A DNA stretch of 64,000 nt from Nilaparvata lugens (GCF_014356525.2 NC_052511.1:34997121-35061120), one strand, 5' to 3'. Numbered from the stretch's first letter, positions 32,040-44,205 are shown. Program-made: numbers and translations. Notes: generated by a model not told the origin, from the sequence alone.

Positions 32040-32715
32040 CTGTGAAATGAAGAATTTAAATTATTATAACCATCATAAACATTATAATTATATAAAATAC
32101 AACATGGATACCGGTACACTGTTCCGGTAAACCCGGGTTTGGAGATGTCACAAGATAATATCAATCGATTAATCAATTAATAAATGAATAAAGTTAATGG
32201 TATACTGGCAAAAGTTCCATTCCAGTTTGTATTCACTCTGTAGGTCTAACTTCTATTTTTGGTAGTTCTGCATTAATAGTGGCACGCTATGTGTTGGAAT
32301 CGCTCTTTATATGCGATGATAATGGAGATCACTTAATAAATTATGAATTCATAAATTTAAAATTATTAATTATGATTTTAAAAGTTTTCAAATTCATATT
32401 TCAATTCACAAGAAAATAATCATGTGTTATAATATGGTAGTGCACAGGACAAAAATTAAATGACTGTATATTCTGTCCATCAATAGAAAATTAGCACCCT
32501 GTTTTTGGTGTTGAAAAATGTGAGATTGTTTAGAATAAATGTTGAGAAACGTGTTCCCTTCTAATTCGAGAATATTAGGAATTTATTTAATATATGGTAA
32601 AGTTGTATATTCAATTTTTAATTACAACATCATTTGGAAATAGTGTAGTACGGTAGCTTAATATTATTAAATATTATGATTAGAAATAATTAAACAAATA
32701 TTCAAATTACTGTAC

Positions 32716-32812
32716 CTGAGTATTATTCAATCCAAATCTGTTCGGTTTGTTTTGATTTGGAAATTTGTAGTTTCTCATTTGCTCAATAAAATTTTTCTGT
32801 CTTTCAATTATC
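32716..32812 (-). CDS. Unknown coiled-coil protein gene, exon 4
   Basis: This 97-nt exon follows TTATTTGCAG. Its first base completes a Lys codon split with exon 3, then it encodes IIERQKNFIEQMRNYKFPNQ and NKPNRFGLNNTQ, ending in phase 0 before GTACAG. The exon sits only about 60 bp from the edge of the 1.2 kb palindrome. Confidence 0.7.
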
Positions 32813-32875
32813 CTGCAAATAATAAAAAAATCATAACATTCTAATTTTATAAATAATTTTATAAATATAATATAA

Positions 32876-34089
32876 CTCATACATATATCCCAAAAATGGG
32901 AAGAACACTGGACGCGATTCCTTAATTGTTGACTATGGAGAAGACAACAAGTAACAAGTAGTAAAGAAGTAACAAGTAACTTGTTCCATAAATATAGTGA
33001 AAGGTGGAATAATATAGGAACCAACAAAATATGCTCCCATACTTAGCATTAATAGTTAGTATTTCAAAAAAACATTTGTTTGATTATTAGAATTCATTCA
33101 ATTCTAACTTATAATAGGGATCATAAACTATTGATTTTTCAATGATTGTCCAAAATCTTTCACTAACACTGCATCGAAATTTATAAAGTTAGAATGTTTT
33201 TTTCTTTATTTATTTATTCATTTATTCATATGCAAATACAATTCAGGTAAAAGCAACACACATTTGCCCAGAACTGCTTCAAACCTTAATTTGAAACCTT
33301 TTAGTTGCTCTTTAGAGCTCTTTAAATACAACTTACTTATAATATGTAATATATAATATGTACTCTTGAATATAAATAAAAATTAGAAATCCAAGTACCC
33401 TTTCAAAATTGTTCAATCACGACATGTTTCAGCTATATTATGCCATTATCAAGTGATTGGAAAATATGTAATTATATGTGATTAATAATAATAATTTTAT
33501 TTATTTTCCAATCACTTGATAATGGCATTATGTAGCCGAAACATGTCGAGGTTGAAAATTTTAAAAGGGTGTTTGAATTTCTAATTTTTATTTATATTCA
33601 AGAGTACATATTATATATACATATTATAAGTAAGTTATATTTAAAGAGCTCTAAAGAGCAACTAAAAGGTTTCAAATTAAGGTTTGAAGCAGTTTTGGGC
33701 AAATGTGTGTTGCTTTTACCTGAATTGTATTTGCATATGAATAAATGAATAAATAAATAAAGAAAAAAACATTCTAACTTTATACATTTCGATGCAGTGT
33801 TAGTGAAAGATTTTGGACAATCATTGAAAAATCAATAGTTTATGATCCCTATTATAAGTTAGAATTGAATGAATTCTAATAATCAAACAAATGTTTTTTG
33901 AAATACTAAGTATTAATGCTAAGTATGGGAGCATATTTTGTTGGTTCCTATATTATTCCACCTTTCACTATATTTATGGAACAAGTTACTTGTTACTTCT
34001 TTACTACTTGTTACTTGTTGTCTTCTCCATAGTCAACAATTAAGGAATCGCGTCCAGTGTTCTTCCCATTTTTTGGATATATGTATGAG
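32876..34089. repeat. Palindrome of 1.2 kb, arms of about 600 bp
   Basis: The left arm starts CTCATACATATATCCCAAAAA and the right arm ends with its complement (TTTTTTGGATATATGTATGAG). Matching continues through GACGCGATTCCTTAATTGTT, the (TTTA)n tract and AGTTGCTCTTTAGAGCTCTT to a centre near 33485. The arms differ only at scattered positions. Near the centre each arm carries the motif TTGATAATGGC...GAAACATGTCG. It is a fold-back or head-to-head retroelement arrangement in intron 3 of the coiled-coil gene. Confidence 0.85.
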
Positions 34090-34648
34090 CAGTTCTGTAT
34101 ATATTTATACTCGTAGAATAGAATCCATATGCTGGTCAATTGATGAATTGAAATAAAATAAAGCATTACAGCTTGAGCATATATAATGATTATAAATGTC
34201 ATATTCACATTTTTATAATGACGTAAAATAGGCCTGTCAAATACAATCTAACAGTGAGGTACCTATAGCCTAGTGTAAGTTTTGTTTACCAGTGTACCTC
34301 TATTCCGTGTGAGAAATTGAGGGCTTGAAGGAGTTCAAAAAACACTCAGAGAATTCCTTATTGTATTGTGTCCATACAGATTATCAAATTTCTTTGTGGG
34401 TTATGTTTGATTAATGTATGTTATGTGAAGTCTGTTGTGTTCTATTGACTGTTTTGTTGAAATATGATGGATTGTAGTATATTATATTAGATTAAACTTT
34501 GACGTGTCATTTACTGCGGGAGCGTCGTTGCTTCCTTAATGTAGTTACATAATTATAATGAACAAGTAAAGTAGAGTAGAGTAAGTTGAAAACCAATCAA
34601 TAATAATTGAATATTATTGTAAAGAAAATTATTTTAGATTATACTCAC

Positions 34649-34680
34649 TTTTCTTTGAAACTCAGCATCTTTTTCATGTC
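34649..34680 (-). CDS. Unknown coiled-coil protein gene, exon 3 (32-nt micro-exon)
   Basis: It encodes DMKKMLSFKE plus two bases of a Lys codon, between a CTTTTTCAG acceptor and a GTGAGT donor. The short length makes it easy to miss, but the phases on both sides (0 in, 2 out) fit the neighbours exactly. Confidence 0.62.
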
Positions 34681-34930
34681 CTGAAAAAGTATTACCTCAA
34701 TATTAATTTTTCCTTTACAGTGAATTCTAAAATCAAATCATGATATTACTTTAAGTAGTGGACAATCCTGTGTGTTATTCAATTGCTGGATTCTTGGAAA
34801 TGTGGATGTAGGCTATTCCATGAATGTCATTAATTAATTTGTTTTCAATGATTATTGTGAAGACGTGTCACGAAAGTTATTCTATTACAATATGAAAAAA
34901 TATATAATTTATTGTTAAACAAAAGTCCAA

Positions 34931-35092
34931 ATTGAATGCTGTAAATCACCCCGAAGACTTCAGCTACTACAAAAATATTGACAACAGGGCTGATAAATGA
35001 TTTTTGAATAGTAGCGCTCATCAATTTCCTTTTAGCTGTTTACCCTGTTGTCAATATTTGCAGTAGCAGAAGTGTGATTTACAGCATTCAAT
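34931..35092. repeat. Hairpin made of two opposed SINE-like 3' ends
   Basis: The arms ATTGAATGCTGTAAATCACC and GTGATTTACAGCATTCAAT pair over about 50 bp, through CAATATTTGCAGTAGC. The same text is found at 63030-63132 downstream of a tRNA-like head. Confidence 0.7.
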
Positions 35093-35224
35093 TTGAATTT
35101 TAAATAATAATTATTTATTCATTAGCATTTGAATAATTGCAATATCTCAGTAATTTCCATCTGTAAAAAAGACAACAGAATAAAAGTATAATAAAATATA
35201 TTGTATTATTGATTTTTTAAGTAC

Positions 35225-35374
35225 CTCAATTCTTTTCTGGTTATATTGCTCCATCTCACAACAGTTCATGCACTGATTTAGGAAGTCTTGCTCTAATTTG
35301 ATTACTACATGTTTCAAATTGTCATTCTGCTCTCTAAGGTCTTTTACCCAGTGCTGGAATATCTCCAACTGGAT
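35225..35374 (-). CDS. Unknown coiled-coil protein gene, exon 2
   Basis: This 150-nt exon (50 codons, phase 0) has a long T-tract TTTTTTTTTAG acceptor and a GTACTT donor. It encodes IQLEIFQHWVKDLREQNDNL, then KHVVIKLEQDFLNQ and CMNCCEMEQYNQKRIE. The first half is a convincing amphipathic coiled coil. Confidence 0.75.
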
Positions 35375-35584
35375 CTAAAAAAAAACAAAAAGATTTATCA
35401 ATAATGAATGAGCTATAAAACAAACATTAAAAGTAAGACTACTGTAGTATGTTTCTTTGTCGAAAAGTTGATTGTAAATTATGAATAAATGAATAAATAA
35501 ATGAATTACATTGAATAAATTTAAAATATTGTGATAAGTGTATTTTATTTTATTCAATATTCAAATCTCTTGTTATTAAAAAGA

Positions 35585-35674
35585 ACGACTAGCAGTCAAA
35601 TTTTTCCAATCGATCTCGATGTCACAGTGAGTGAATAAATTCATTTATTGAAAAAATTGACTGCTAGTCGTTTT
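35585..35674. repeat. Short hairpin
   Basis: AACGACTAGCAGTCAAATTTTTCCAAT and its near complement TTGAAAAAATTGACTGCTAGTCGTT face each other about 35 bp apart. Confidence 0.75.
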
Positions 35675-35841
35675 TTCTAATGGAAAAAAAGTGATTCAAT
35701 AATAAGCAGTTCGTGATGAAAAACAACATTGAAGTATTTCATTTATTCATTCATGTATTTATTATTGTGTATTGTATTTATTCTATCATTTATGTGCTGT
35801 TCCAGCCAAAGAAACTTAAGTACCTTCAAGATGGATTCTTA

Positions 35842-36032
35842 AGCTGCGTTTACACCAAAGTTATCAACAAAATGTTTATTTCTCCGTCCTTATAAAGATT
35901 GTATTAGATTGACCATAACTTGTCATACACATGATGAACATATATGTGTTTGTCAAGTTTGGTTCAATCTAATAGTATCTATGAGGATTAAGTTATTAAT
36001 ATTTTGTTAATAAATTTGGTTTAAACGCAGCT
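35842..36032. mobile_element. MITE, AGCTGCGTTTACACC family, copy 3
   Basis: 191 bp with TTA on both sides; the right end has decayed to GGTTTAAACGCAGCT. The element lies in intron 1 of the coiled-coil gene. Confidence 0.83.
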
Positions 36033-36731
36033 TTACATAACAGAGACAGTAAACAGTAAAAGTATATAATATAATATCTATAATGAAAACACAAAGTGGT
36101 TAACAAATACGGTAGGCCTAATACAAAGTGATAAAAGTTTTTTTTTCTTGATTCTTTTTGAAATTTTGTAGTTTCTTAAGATTTTGTATACTATTAATGT
36201 AAGAGTCTATATATTCCTTCTTTCATTTTTTTCTATCTTTTGTTTGATCATTTTTTATTGTGATTAAATATAGGAAGAAAGGCCCTACACAGGATTACCT
36301 TTGGGGCTTCATTTAGACTATGATGATAAACATGTATTGTGCATGCGTGGGAGTTTGCTACACCAGTTATGTTATTTTATTTCAATTTGTTTGAACAATG
36401 TTTGTTTTTGGTCAAATAAATTATTATATTATTATAAATAATAAAAAGTGGTTGACAATTTAAATTTGTGTTTTCATTATGGAAAAGTACCACAACATCA
36501 CTCACAACACAACTGTAAGGTATATAATGTCTATGAGTTTTAATATAATTTTTATACTCGCTCAGCCAGTATAAATGGGAAAAGTCAAACTAAAACTCGT
36601 AGGAATTATTTTTATTCACTGTTTACTAATGTCACTACTATGTGAAACAAAAATATTGATAAAAATCGGATTATTTTGATAATATATGGAAAATAGCCTA
36701 CGAAGAAAATAAAAACGAACTGAGAACTCAC

Positions 36732-36956
36732 ATCTTTTCCTTCACTTGCTGCCTCTAGCCGTTCCTCATAAATTCTGTCAATTTCCTGAGCAATCTGAAA
36801 GCAATGTTGAGATCCACAGTCATTACTACCATTATTTGACATCACATGATGGTGAGGATGCCGGTTTATTACACCATTATCCGAATATGGCGAATCATCA
36901 TTACCGCTTTTACTGATTGAGTTTCTACATTCTAATAATCTTTCATCTCCGTCCAT
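36732..36956 (-). CDS. Unknown coiled-coil protein gene, exon 1 with start codon
   Basis: The ATG at 36956 opens a 75-codon exon ending at GTGAGT in phase 0. It encodes MDGDERLLECRNSISKSGND, a His/Asn/Ser-rich stretch (NRHPHHHVMSNNGSND), then FQIAQEIDRIYEERLEAASE, the start of a helical region continued in exon 2. The eleven exons together give 426 residues with no stop. I do not recognise the family. Alternating coiled-coil helices and disordered linkers suggest a scaffold or cytoskeletal/centrosomal protein, which is inference only. The piggyBac element lies 1.4 kb upstream. Confidence 0.75.
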
Positions 36957-37632
36957 TGACTACTATAATTTATGGATTTTTTTTAAATTGAAATTTGTTT
37001 ACAATAATGTGTAATTGTAAACAGATAGGATGCAGTCACCCTGAACTGAAAACTGCATTTTTGGAAAATATATTTCAACTGTTAAAAATATGAGATGAAT
37101 GATTGAATCAGCTGAAATTTGGAACTGCTGTGGAAATTTTTCTGCTAAAGATTTGATTTTTTTTCAATGTAATTGCATATTTTTTGGTACGAAATATTTG
37201 TGAAACAGTTATTTTCAAAGAGGAATCTTGAACAATTAATATTATATCACATCACTCTAAACAACTTGAAGTATCATAAAGTAATGATGAAAGATTTTTA
37301 TATCATGTGAAAGTACAAAATTAATTCCGAACAAGATTTATAAATTTTTGAAATTGAGATTCAACACTATGCCCAATTTCTCAGTCGTTCCATAAACTGT
37401 TTATCCATTCAATAACTTTATTGAACCGATAAACATAAGAAATGCGTTTCTAGAACGCTCCATAAACTTATTAAATCCATAAATCTCTCGATAAACTATA
37501 GTGCCAAAATCCAGTCTATAGGCTAGATATTTATGGAGAGGATTAATATGTGAAATTTTTGGAATAGAACGGAATAGATGAAATTTTCGGTTACAAGCAA
37601 AAAATGAAGTTCAAAAACTAAATTTAAAATTA

Positions 37633-37814
37633 AGATGCGTTTACACAAAAATCTTTATAGATCTATTAGATCTTTATAGATTCTATTAGATTGGAATGAA
37701 CATGACAAACACCTATATGTTCATCATGTGTATGATATTTTACGTTCAATCTAATAGAATCTATAAAAATTAAGTTATTAACATTTTGTTAATAACTTTG
37801 GTGTAAACGCAGCT
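37633..37814. mobile_element. MITE, AGCTGCGTTTACACC family, copy 4
   Basis: 182 bp; left end AGATGCGTTTACAC, right end GGTGTAAACGCAGCT, flanked by TTA and TAG. It is the most decayed of the four copies and lies upstream of the coiled-coil gene start. Confidence 0.75.
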
Positions 37815-38350
37815 TAGTGTAGGTTACCAGCATTTTAAAAATAAAACAGATTTATTGACAAGATCAAAAAATGGTCAACATTGAAAGATTTCTTGAAATT
37901 ATAATTGAATTCTGTTCAATTTTAAACAGAAGCTTTGAATTTACGTATATGGAGGAGTGGAAATACTAGCAAAAATAGAAAACCATGTCCTACAGTCAAA
38001 ATACAATTTTTTCATTTCAATACGGTAACTTTTCAAAGCCTCCACAACTAATCAAATCAATATTTTGGATCATATTGTCATAGAAGTGTTATGTTCTATC
38101 AGAATAATCCGTTAGATTTCAGGATTTCCTAGCAGGGAAGCACTTCCTCAGGCAGGGAAGCCGCCTCAAGAGAATCAAAATGTCAAACACTCATATGTTT
38201 GACACAAAGATTGGATCTTCTCAGCTATAAAGTACTGTATATCATAATGGTAGAATCTTAATTCATTAGTGTTTTTTTTTAACAAATTATAAATCTATAC
38301 ATAATTAATTCATTATTTTTACAAATTTAACGAAAAAATCGTCATCTTAA

Positions 38351-41300
38351 CCCTACACCGCATGAATTTTTTTTTAGTCATGAAATAATTATAACACATT
38401 GGTAATACTTCAAATAAAGAAGGAAAAATAGTGAAAAAAATCTTACTCACCATTTAAATCTCTTTATGCATGTAAATCCGGTTTGGGTCTCACGAGGTAC
38501 ACTGTGCGTATTGGGCCCAGAGGTGTAAATCGGGTTCGGGTCCCAGGAGGTACACTGTGCAGTGACTTGTTTGTCCACATAACACACTCATAACTGAACA
38601 CTATTTACACAATTTACACTATTTACACAATTTACACTACTATTGATTACTGTTGTTACTGTTGATTACTGTTGTTACTGTTGATTCCTTGTTGAAAAAT
38701 TTGAAAATAACTGACTTGTTAATTTATTTACAATTTGGTTCTTGAAAAGGTAGGCTAATGTTGTGATACTGCATAAAACAATTTTTCTGTTTATGTAAGC
38801 ATAAATAGACATTACACTTGACACATTTTGAGTATGTTTTTGCAGAGCAATTAGGGAGTTTGCAGCGCTGGCGCACTTCAGTGAACTCTGGCAGTGGGAA
38901 ACTTGGTCCAATCGTATGTCCTTTGGTGGAGCTGGTGCAGTAGGCCCTTTTTTCTTTTTTGATTGTATCTGGCTTTCTACTGTGCTGCTTGCTGGGCGGC
39001 CTCTTCCAGGTGTAATGGGCTGTCCATATTTGCACAGAACAACACTTAGTTCAAGACGAAAGTCACTCAGCTTCATTTTGGGTTTGTCTCCTTTTTGTTT
39101 CATGCTTCTCTTATAAAGCAACCAGGAATTCACTATCATGAGGTCAAGAATATGGAAAAACAATCTAAAATACCATTTCTTACTTCTTAGAGTGTTTTTG
39201 TACCTTCCAATAAGGCTGTCAAGTAGGTCGACTCCACCCATGTGTTTGTTGTAAACTTTTACAACATTTGGACATTGAACTTCAACATGACTTCGAGTCT
39301 TTCTCTCATACCTCTTGACTACAGTTGTTGGTTGTACTCCAACAAATGTCGAAGCCAAATGAACAACTTTGTTGTCATTCCATCCAACAGCAGATATTGT
39401 TATGCCATCAATTGTAGTAGTCACCTCCTCTGAAATTCCACGAGGCTCTTTCCGGAATTTTTCATGTGGAGTGAGTATTAAATCTTGAAACCTATCCCTT
39501 CGAAAGGTACCCAAACCATGAATTTCCTTTTTTTCTAGATAAACAAGGAGTGGAAGAGAAGTATAATAGTTGTCAAAATAGAGTTTGTGATGCACTCCAG
39601 GAGGGATACCTCTTGCTAATCGTATAACAACATTAGCACTGCCTCCTAAATCTGGCTCCCCGATTTGGCCACGTATGATTGGGTCATCTTCAAGACCAGA
39701 GTATATTTCTGCCTTATAAGAAAATCCACTTACTCCTGCCAAAATAACAATTTGTATCCCCATTTATGTGGTTTTTTTGGGAGATATTGTTTCAAAAAAT
39801 GACGTGCCTTGGTAGCACATATTTGTTCATCGACTGATAAAGCCTCTTCAAGGGGAACCAAGCTACATCTTTCATTGAAATTATCTAACACTTTTCTTAT
39901 TTTATGTAGTCTATCATGTCCATCTTCACCGGGGGGTACAAGAGTGTCATTATTATTAAAATGTAAAAAATGTTTGATTGTTTCAAACTGTTTTACAGAC
40001 ATTGTTTGCTGAATGAGCTGGTTTCCAACAACATCATTCCAATATTTCCTGGAATCACTAATGTGCACCAATGACATCATTATGCAAATACCCAAAAACT
40101 TTCTAAGCTCGGTTTTTGTGAGTGAAAAAGGTTTACTTGGGTCTAACTGAACACTATATATTTTTGTTTCCTCACAAATAGTTTCTAATAAATCCTCAGT
40201 AAGGAAGAAATTAAAAAATTGTAATGGGGTTTGCAAATTTAAAATGTCCTGAGGCAAGTCTTCACTAGCTGAGAATTTAAAATCTGTTGCATCCCTATTT
40301 AGAGGTTTTCTTTCCCATTTTAAAACTGGTTTAATTCTCTTTTGCTTTTTAGGGGGTGGTTGTGAGTCACCTAATTGTGTGTGATCTTGTTTTTTAGGTC
40401 TACCCCTAATGTTTGTTGGTGATGGTTCATGTAGGCCTGCATCGCTTGGCCTAGTTTGTTTACGAAGTGCCCTTGACCTAGTGGAATGTTTTGGTTTTTG
40501 TAGTACCGGTATGGTTGATGATTTAGGCAGTTTTGTCACATCAGGAGCAAGCACAAATACATTTTCCAAATTAGCAGTAGCAGTTGACGGTTTAGGTTCT
40601 AGATCTGTGGTAAGAGAATTCACAGATGAAACATTCAATTGAGATGTTTCATCATCGGATTGCACAAAAACAACAAACTCATCTGGGCCTAGGCTTACAT
40701 TTTCTGAGGGAGAAACTGCCTGCTTCTGTTCTTGATCAAGTGAGGATACAGCTATATCACATAAGCCTACCTGTTCAGAATGGGTTTCTTCAGTTGTGGA
40801 AGTCCATAATTCAACATTAGTTTGTTCTGGTTCAAAGGCTAAACGTTTACTTATGTCTAAATTAGGGCTACCATCATGTTCACATTCGTCTTCACTGTTG
40901 TCCAATTCATCGTCACTTCCCTCTGGTATGGATAAAATTATATCTAATTCAGCTAATATTTGATCATCACTCAGTTTATTTGACATTTTAAATTACTATG
41001 AATAACACATTTGAAATAAAAACAACACAACATAATACATAACCTGAACGACAATCTTCACACGTGCATCGCGTCAACAGAACTGATGACAAAGTTGGTG
41101 CAACACAGCTGTGAACTGTCTGCTAAACTGCACTGTGGGTCTCACGTGGAACAAACCGTTTTTAGTTTCCGGTATATTTCCATGGCAACAAAAGTCCCAA
41201 ATAACCATATTACCGTATTCTGTAATATATTTGTCAACAGAATATATTTTTACATAGTTAAAATCTGACAGAACAGAAAATAAATAAAAAAATTAAAACA

Positions 41301-41515
41301 CGTATTTTGTACAAGACATCTGTTTCAACAGAGCCATTGTGCAATAGAACTGTTTGCTGTCTGGTGCTGCTTTCTGATGGTGAAATGCCGAACTAACTCC
41401 TAGCCATGCTTTGGGTCTGACATGGAACACTGTGCGAACTGCTATGACACTAAATGCATTATTTATTATGATTTTTCTGGTATGGGTCTCAGATGACCCA
41501 CCATGCGGTGTAGGG
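38351..41515 (-). mobile_element. piggyBac element, full length, transposase broken
   Basis: The 3,165-bp element is bounded by perfect 14-bp inverted ends, CCCTACACCGCATG and CATGCGGTGTAGGG, and by TTAA on both sides (38347-38350 and 41516-41519). Subterminal repeats of the form TGGGTCTCA followed by ACACTGTGCG occur twice near the left end (about 38480 and 38560) and three times near the right (about 41130, 41410, 41485). These are likely transposase-binding sites. The transposase lies on the - strand. The intact ends mean it could still be moved by an active relative. Confidence 0.93.
38724..40986 (-). pseudogene. piggyBac transposase, two frameshifts
   Basis: The first frame (40986 down to 39730) starts MSNKLSDDQILAELDIILS. 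It holds an acidic N-terminal region, a basic segment (GRPKKQ, PPKKQKRIKP) and the catalytic SVDEQI, then breaks just after KPHKWGYK. The second frame takes over at about 39755 with ILAGVSGFSYKAEIYSG and carries YFDNYYTS and NKHMGGVDLLD. The three catalytic aspartates are therefore present. It loses register again near 38900, after [13 protein letters not shown] third frame holds the C-terminal cysteine-rich zinc finger, with CKLPNC, KCVKC and LCLH. Each break is consistent with a one- or two-base indel. Total length of about 750 codons is on the long side for the family owing to the N-terminal region. Confidence 0.93.
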
Positions 41516-41579
41516 TTAAAAGGAGGAAGTACCGTAAGAAAAATATTCTTAGAACTGGAAAGAGTTATGAGAAATAGTG

Positions 41580-41740
41580 GATGATTTACAAGGGAGAGAA
41601 AGAAAAACAAAAGTGCGTGTGAAGAGGTGAGTGAGAGAGAAAGAAGAGCAGAGTGAATGAGAGAGGGAGTGAGTGATGGAGAGAGTGAGAGAGAGAGAAA
41701 GAAATAGAGAGTAAGTGAGAGAGCAGGACGCGCTTTTCTG
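41580..41740. repeat. GA-rich low-complexity tract
   Basis: The + strand is almost purely purine (GAGAGA, AGTGAGTGA) for about 150 bp, immediately outside the piggyBac right end. Confidence 0.85.
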
Positions 41741-42960
41741 TGCAGAGAAGAGTGTAGTTCCAAGCCCAATCACTCACAAGCTCGCAGTACAAATTTTGCC
41801 ATGATCCAGTGTGTAGGCTATACTAAAGAAATTGAAGAACTTTTCCTTAAACGCCGGTGATTTACCTGGAAACTGCAGTTTATTCATTTACTTATTAATT
41901 TCATCAAGGAAGTAACACTTGCGGAAAAGAGCAACCGGTATATGCTTACAATCTATTTTCAATTCTGATTTCTCGATTAATAGTTGGTTGATGTTCTAAC
42001 CATATTTCATATACTCATGCTTGATGAATTATTTGTTTTGGATACGTTTACTCTCTTAAGTTTGAACAGTTGCAGTTTGAGATAGTTTTAAAATTATAGT
42101 GTGTTTTGTTGGTTTCTGATCACTATACTGTGAAGGTTTCGATTATTTTCAAAAAATAATTCAATTTTTGAAAGCTTTGAAAAGGATTAGAGAAGGGAAA
42201 CTCAGCAAGTACTGGTGAGTAGCTATAAATTATTTATCCAAAGTCAGAAAAGCTTGATTATTAAATGTGTTGTCATAAAACCTATGAAAACTGTACAATG
42301 CATAATACAACTGAGACGATTGTACAAAATTTAATAAAATAAAAAAATAGTTGCATAAGGAAAATTTGTTATTGTTGAACCAACAGATTTCGATTTTTAA
42401 TTATATATCAACCATTTTACCAGCTCTTGAATTGTACTTAAAATATTAAAGAAAAATGTATCGTATAATTTTATTTAGTTGATCTGAAAATTTGAGCTCA
42501 TATTTTATTTGTATATATTTACTGATATGAATTTAACTTCTTCATTGATTACCATTATTGTAAGATTCACACCAATTATTTATTATTCATTTATGAGTTA
42601 TTATTATCATCTATTATTTTGCAAGTGAAAAACTTTTTCAAGTTTATTACAGTGTAGCCTACCTCTAATAAATGGAAGCCTTCTATTATACAGTAATGCC
42701 ATTGAACTGTCAAATATGTCTCGCTCCAGAATGAAGTAGCATTCATTGAGAAGATTTGAACGGGTTCCAATTCCCAGGAAAGCTTGAAGGATTCAGTTTC
42801 CTATTCTTATGATAAATGAAAAATAATTGTTCAATTAAATTGAATCATCTTCCTTATGGTTTCTCACATACATTTATTATACCGTATCAATTATGTATTT
42901 TCCATTTATAAGTTATATTTAGCATGTATTGTTTGCAACCTGCAACCTCAAATTTTTTCA
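41740..42960. other. No confirmed gene; possible untranslated exon
   Basis: Bases 41735-41960 are GC-richer than average, and a good donor (CTGGTGAGTAG) lies at 42211. This could be a non-coding first exon of a + strand gene, but nothing else supports it. The remainder is AT-rich without recognisable features. Confidence 0.25.
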
Positions 42961-42976
42961 ATTCATTGTTTTTTAA

Positions 42977-43146
42977 AGATGATGGTTTCTTGATCCATTC
43001 TGAGCTGCTATGTATTAACACACTTTTTTCTATGTATTTAAAATTTAAACAACACGACATGCAGTCAAATATTAAGTAAATAATTAAAAACTTTTACTTA
43101 CTGACTGAAGTACTTTCGATCGTCTAGCGATCATTTTCAACAGTTT
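42977..43146 (-). repeat. Second copy of the 4030 hairpin repeat
   Basis: It shares GATGGTTTCTTGATCCATTC and ACACGACATGCAGTCAA with 4030-4232. The motif on the - strand is TTGAAAATG, ATCG-CTAGA-CGAT, CGAAAGTACT (43110-43146). Confidence 0.65.
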
Positions 43147-43737
43147 TTTTTGTTCATATGTGTGTATGGGGACTTTTTATTGCTCTAAATGGAATTTTTA
43201 ATTTTTTAATTGATTAAAAACTTAAACTATTTTTCTGAACATTTGAGTGGTGTAGGATTTCGCATGACTGATAAACGTTACTTACAGTATTTTGTGAAAA
43301 TGCGCACAATTTGACATGCTTTGCAAAAATAACCAATTGATAACACGAGTCCTACAAGTTTAGTTGCTTGTCAAGAATTTAAGGATATGCCAATCATCCA
43401 TAAAGAAAAACTAGACGACAAATTGCATTAGAAAATGAGTTGAGCTGTTATTTATTTATTAAGATGCCCAACTTTTCCTCTCCTTAACATTGATTCTTGT
43501 TGTTCAGAGAAAAATTTTTCTGAATTAACTTACTTATAGAAATTTAATAAGTAATATTTACTTGAATTTAAGATTTAAAATTACATGTACGGTAACAGGC
43601 TCTTGATATAACCCATTTTTGATCAACAAAAAAAGTGTTCATGAATAAAATATTTGATGGATGAGCCAATCAGAGATTGGTAACTTAGATTCAGAATATA
43701 CCATGCAAAAGACATCTATATATGATTCTCTTTTGTT

Positions 43738-43882
43738 CTATTATATTATGAAGATTATTTTTTTGAGGATTTTTAATATTCATCTCTCTATAAATACACT
43801 GACTCTATATATTATTATATTATGAAGATTATTTTTTCGAGGATCTTTAATATTCATCTCTCTATAAATACACTGACTCTAT
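43738..43882. repeat. Tandem duplication of 72 bp
   Basis: ATTATATTATGAAGATTATT through TATAAATACACTGACTCTAT is present twice in a row with two or three differences. Confidence 0.88.
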
Positions 43883-44205
43883 CAATATATAAGCCTACAG
43901 TACATGTATACCGGTACCGTATAATGAACTAATTGGGAATAAAACTGATATAATTCAACTTCTTCACTAATTACTATTATTGCTGAAATGAACTTTGCAA
44001 TTTTGTGTTGAGAGATTGCGAAAAGAAAGTTGGACCTTCACATTATTATTATTACTGGCATTAAAATTACGATTGGAGAAGAGAAATTATTGTTCAAAGT
44101 AAGATTATATACTTATTTAATTTTATAATTGACTTACTCTCATCTAAGTAGGCTATACAGAGAGCACCATATATTTGAAAATATGAGTTTGAATAAATTC
44201 AATTT

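Noticed and set aside
32707..33027. 106-codon frame covering exon 4 and the palindrome arm, repeated in the other arm at 33938-34156
   Set aside because: Only the 97-nt exon part is coding. The rest is palindrome arm sequence, which explains why the same peptide appears twice.
41735..42212. Candidate untranslated first exon ending at a good GTGAGT donor
   Set aside because: No transcript evidence, no downstream coding exon that must join to it, and the GC shift is small.
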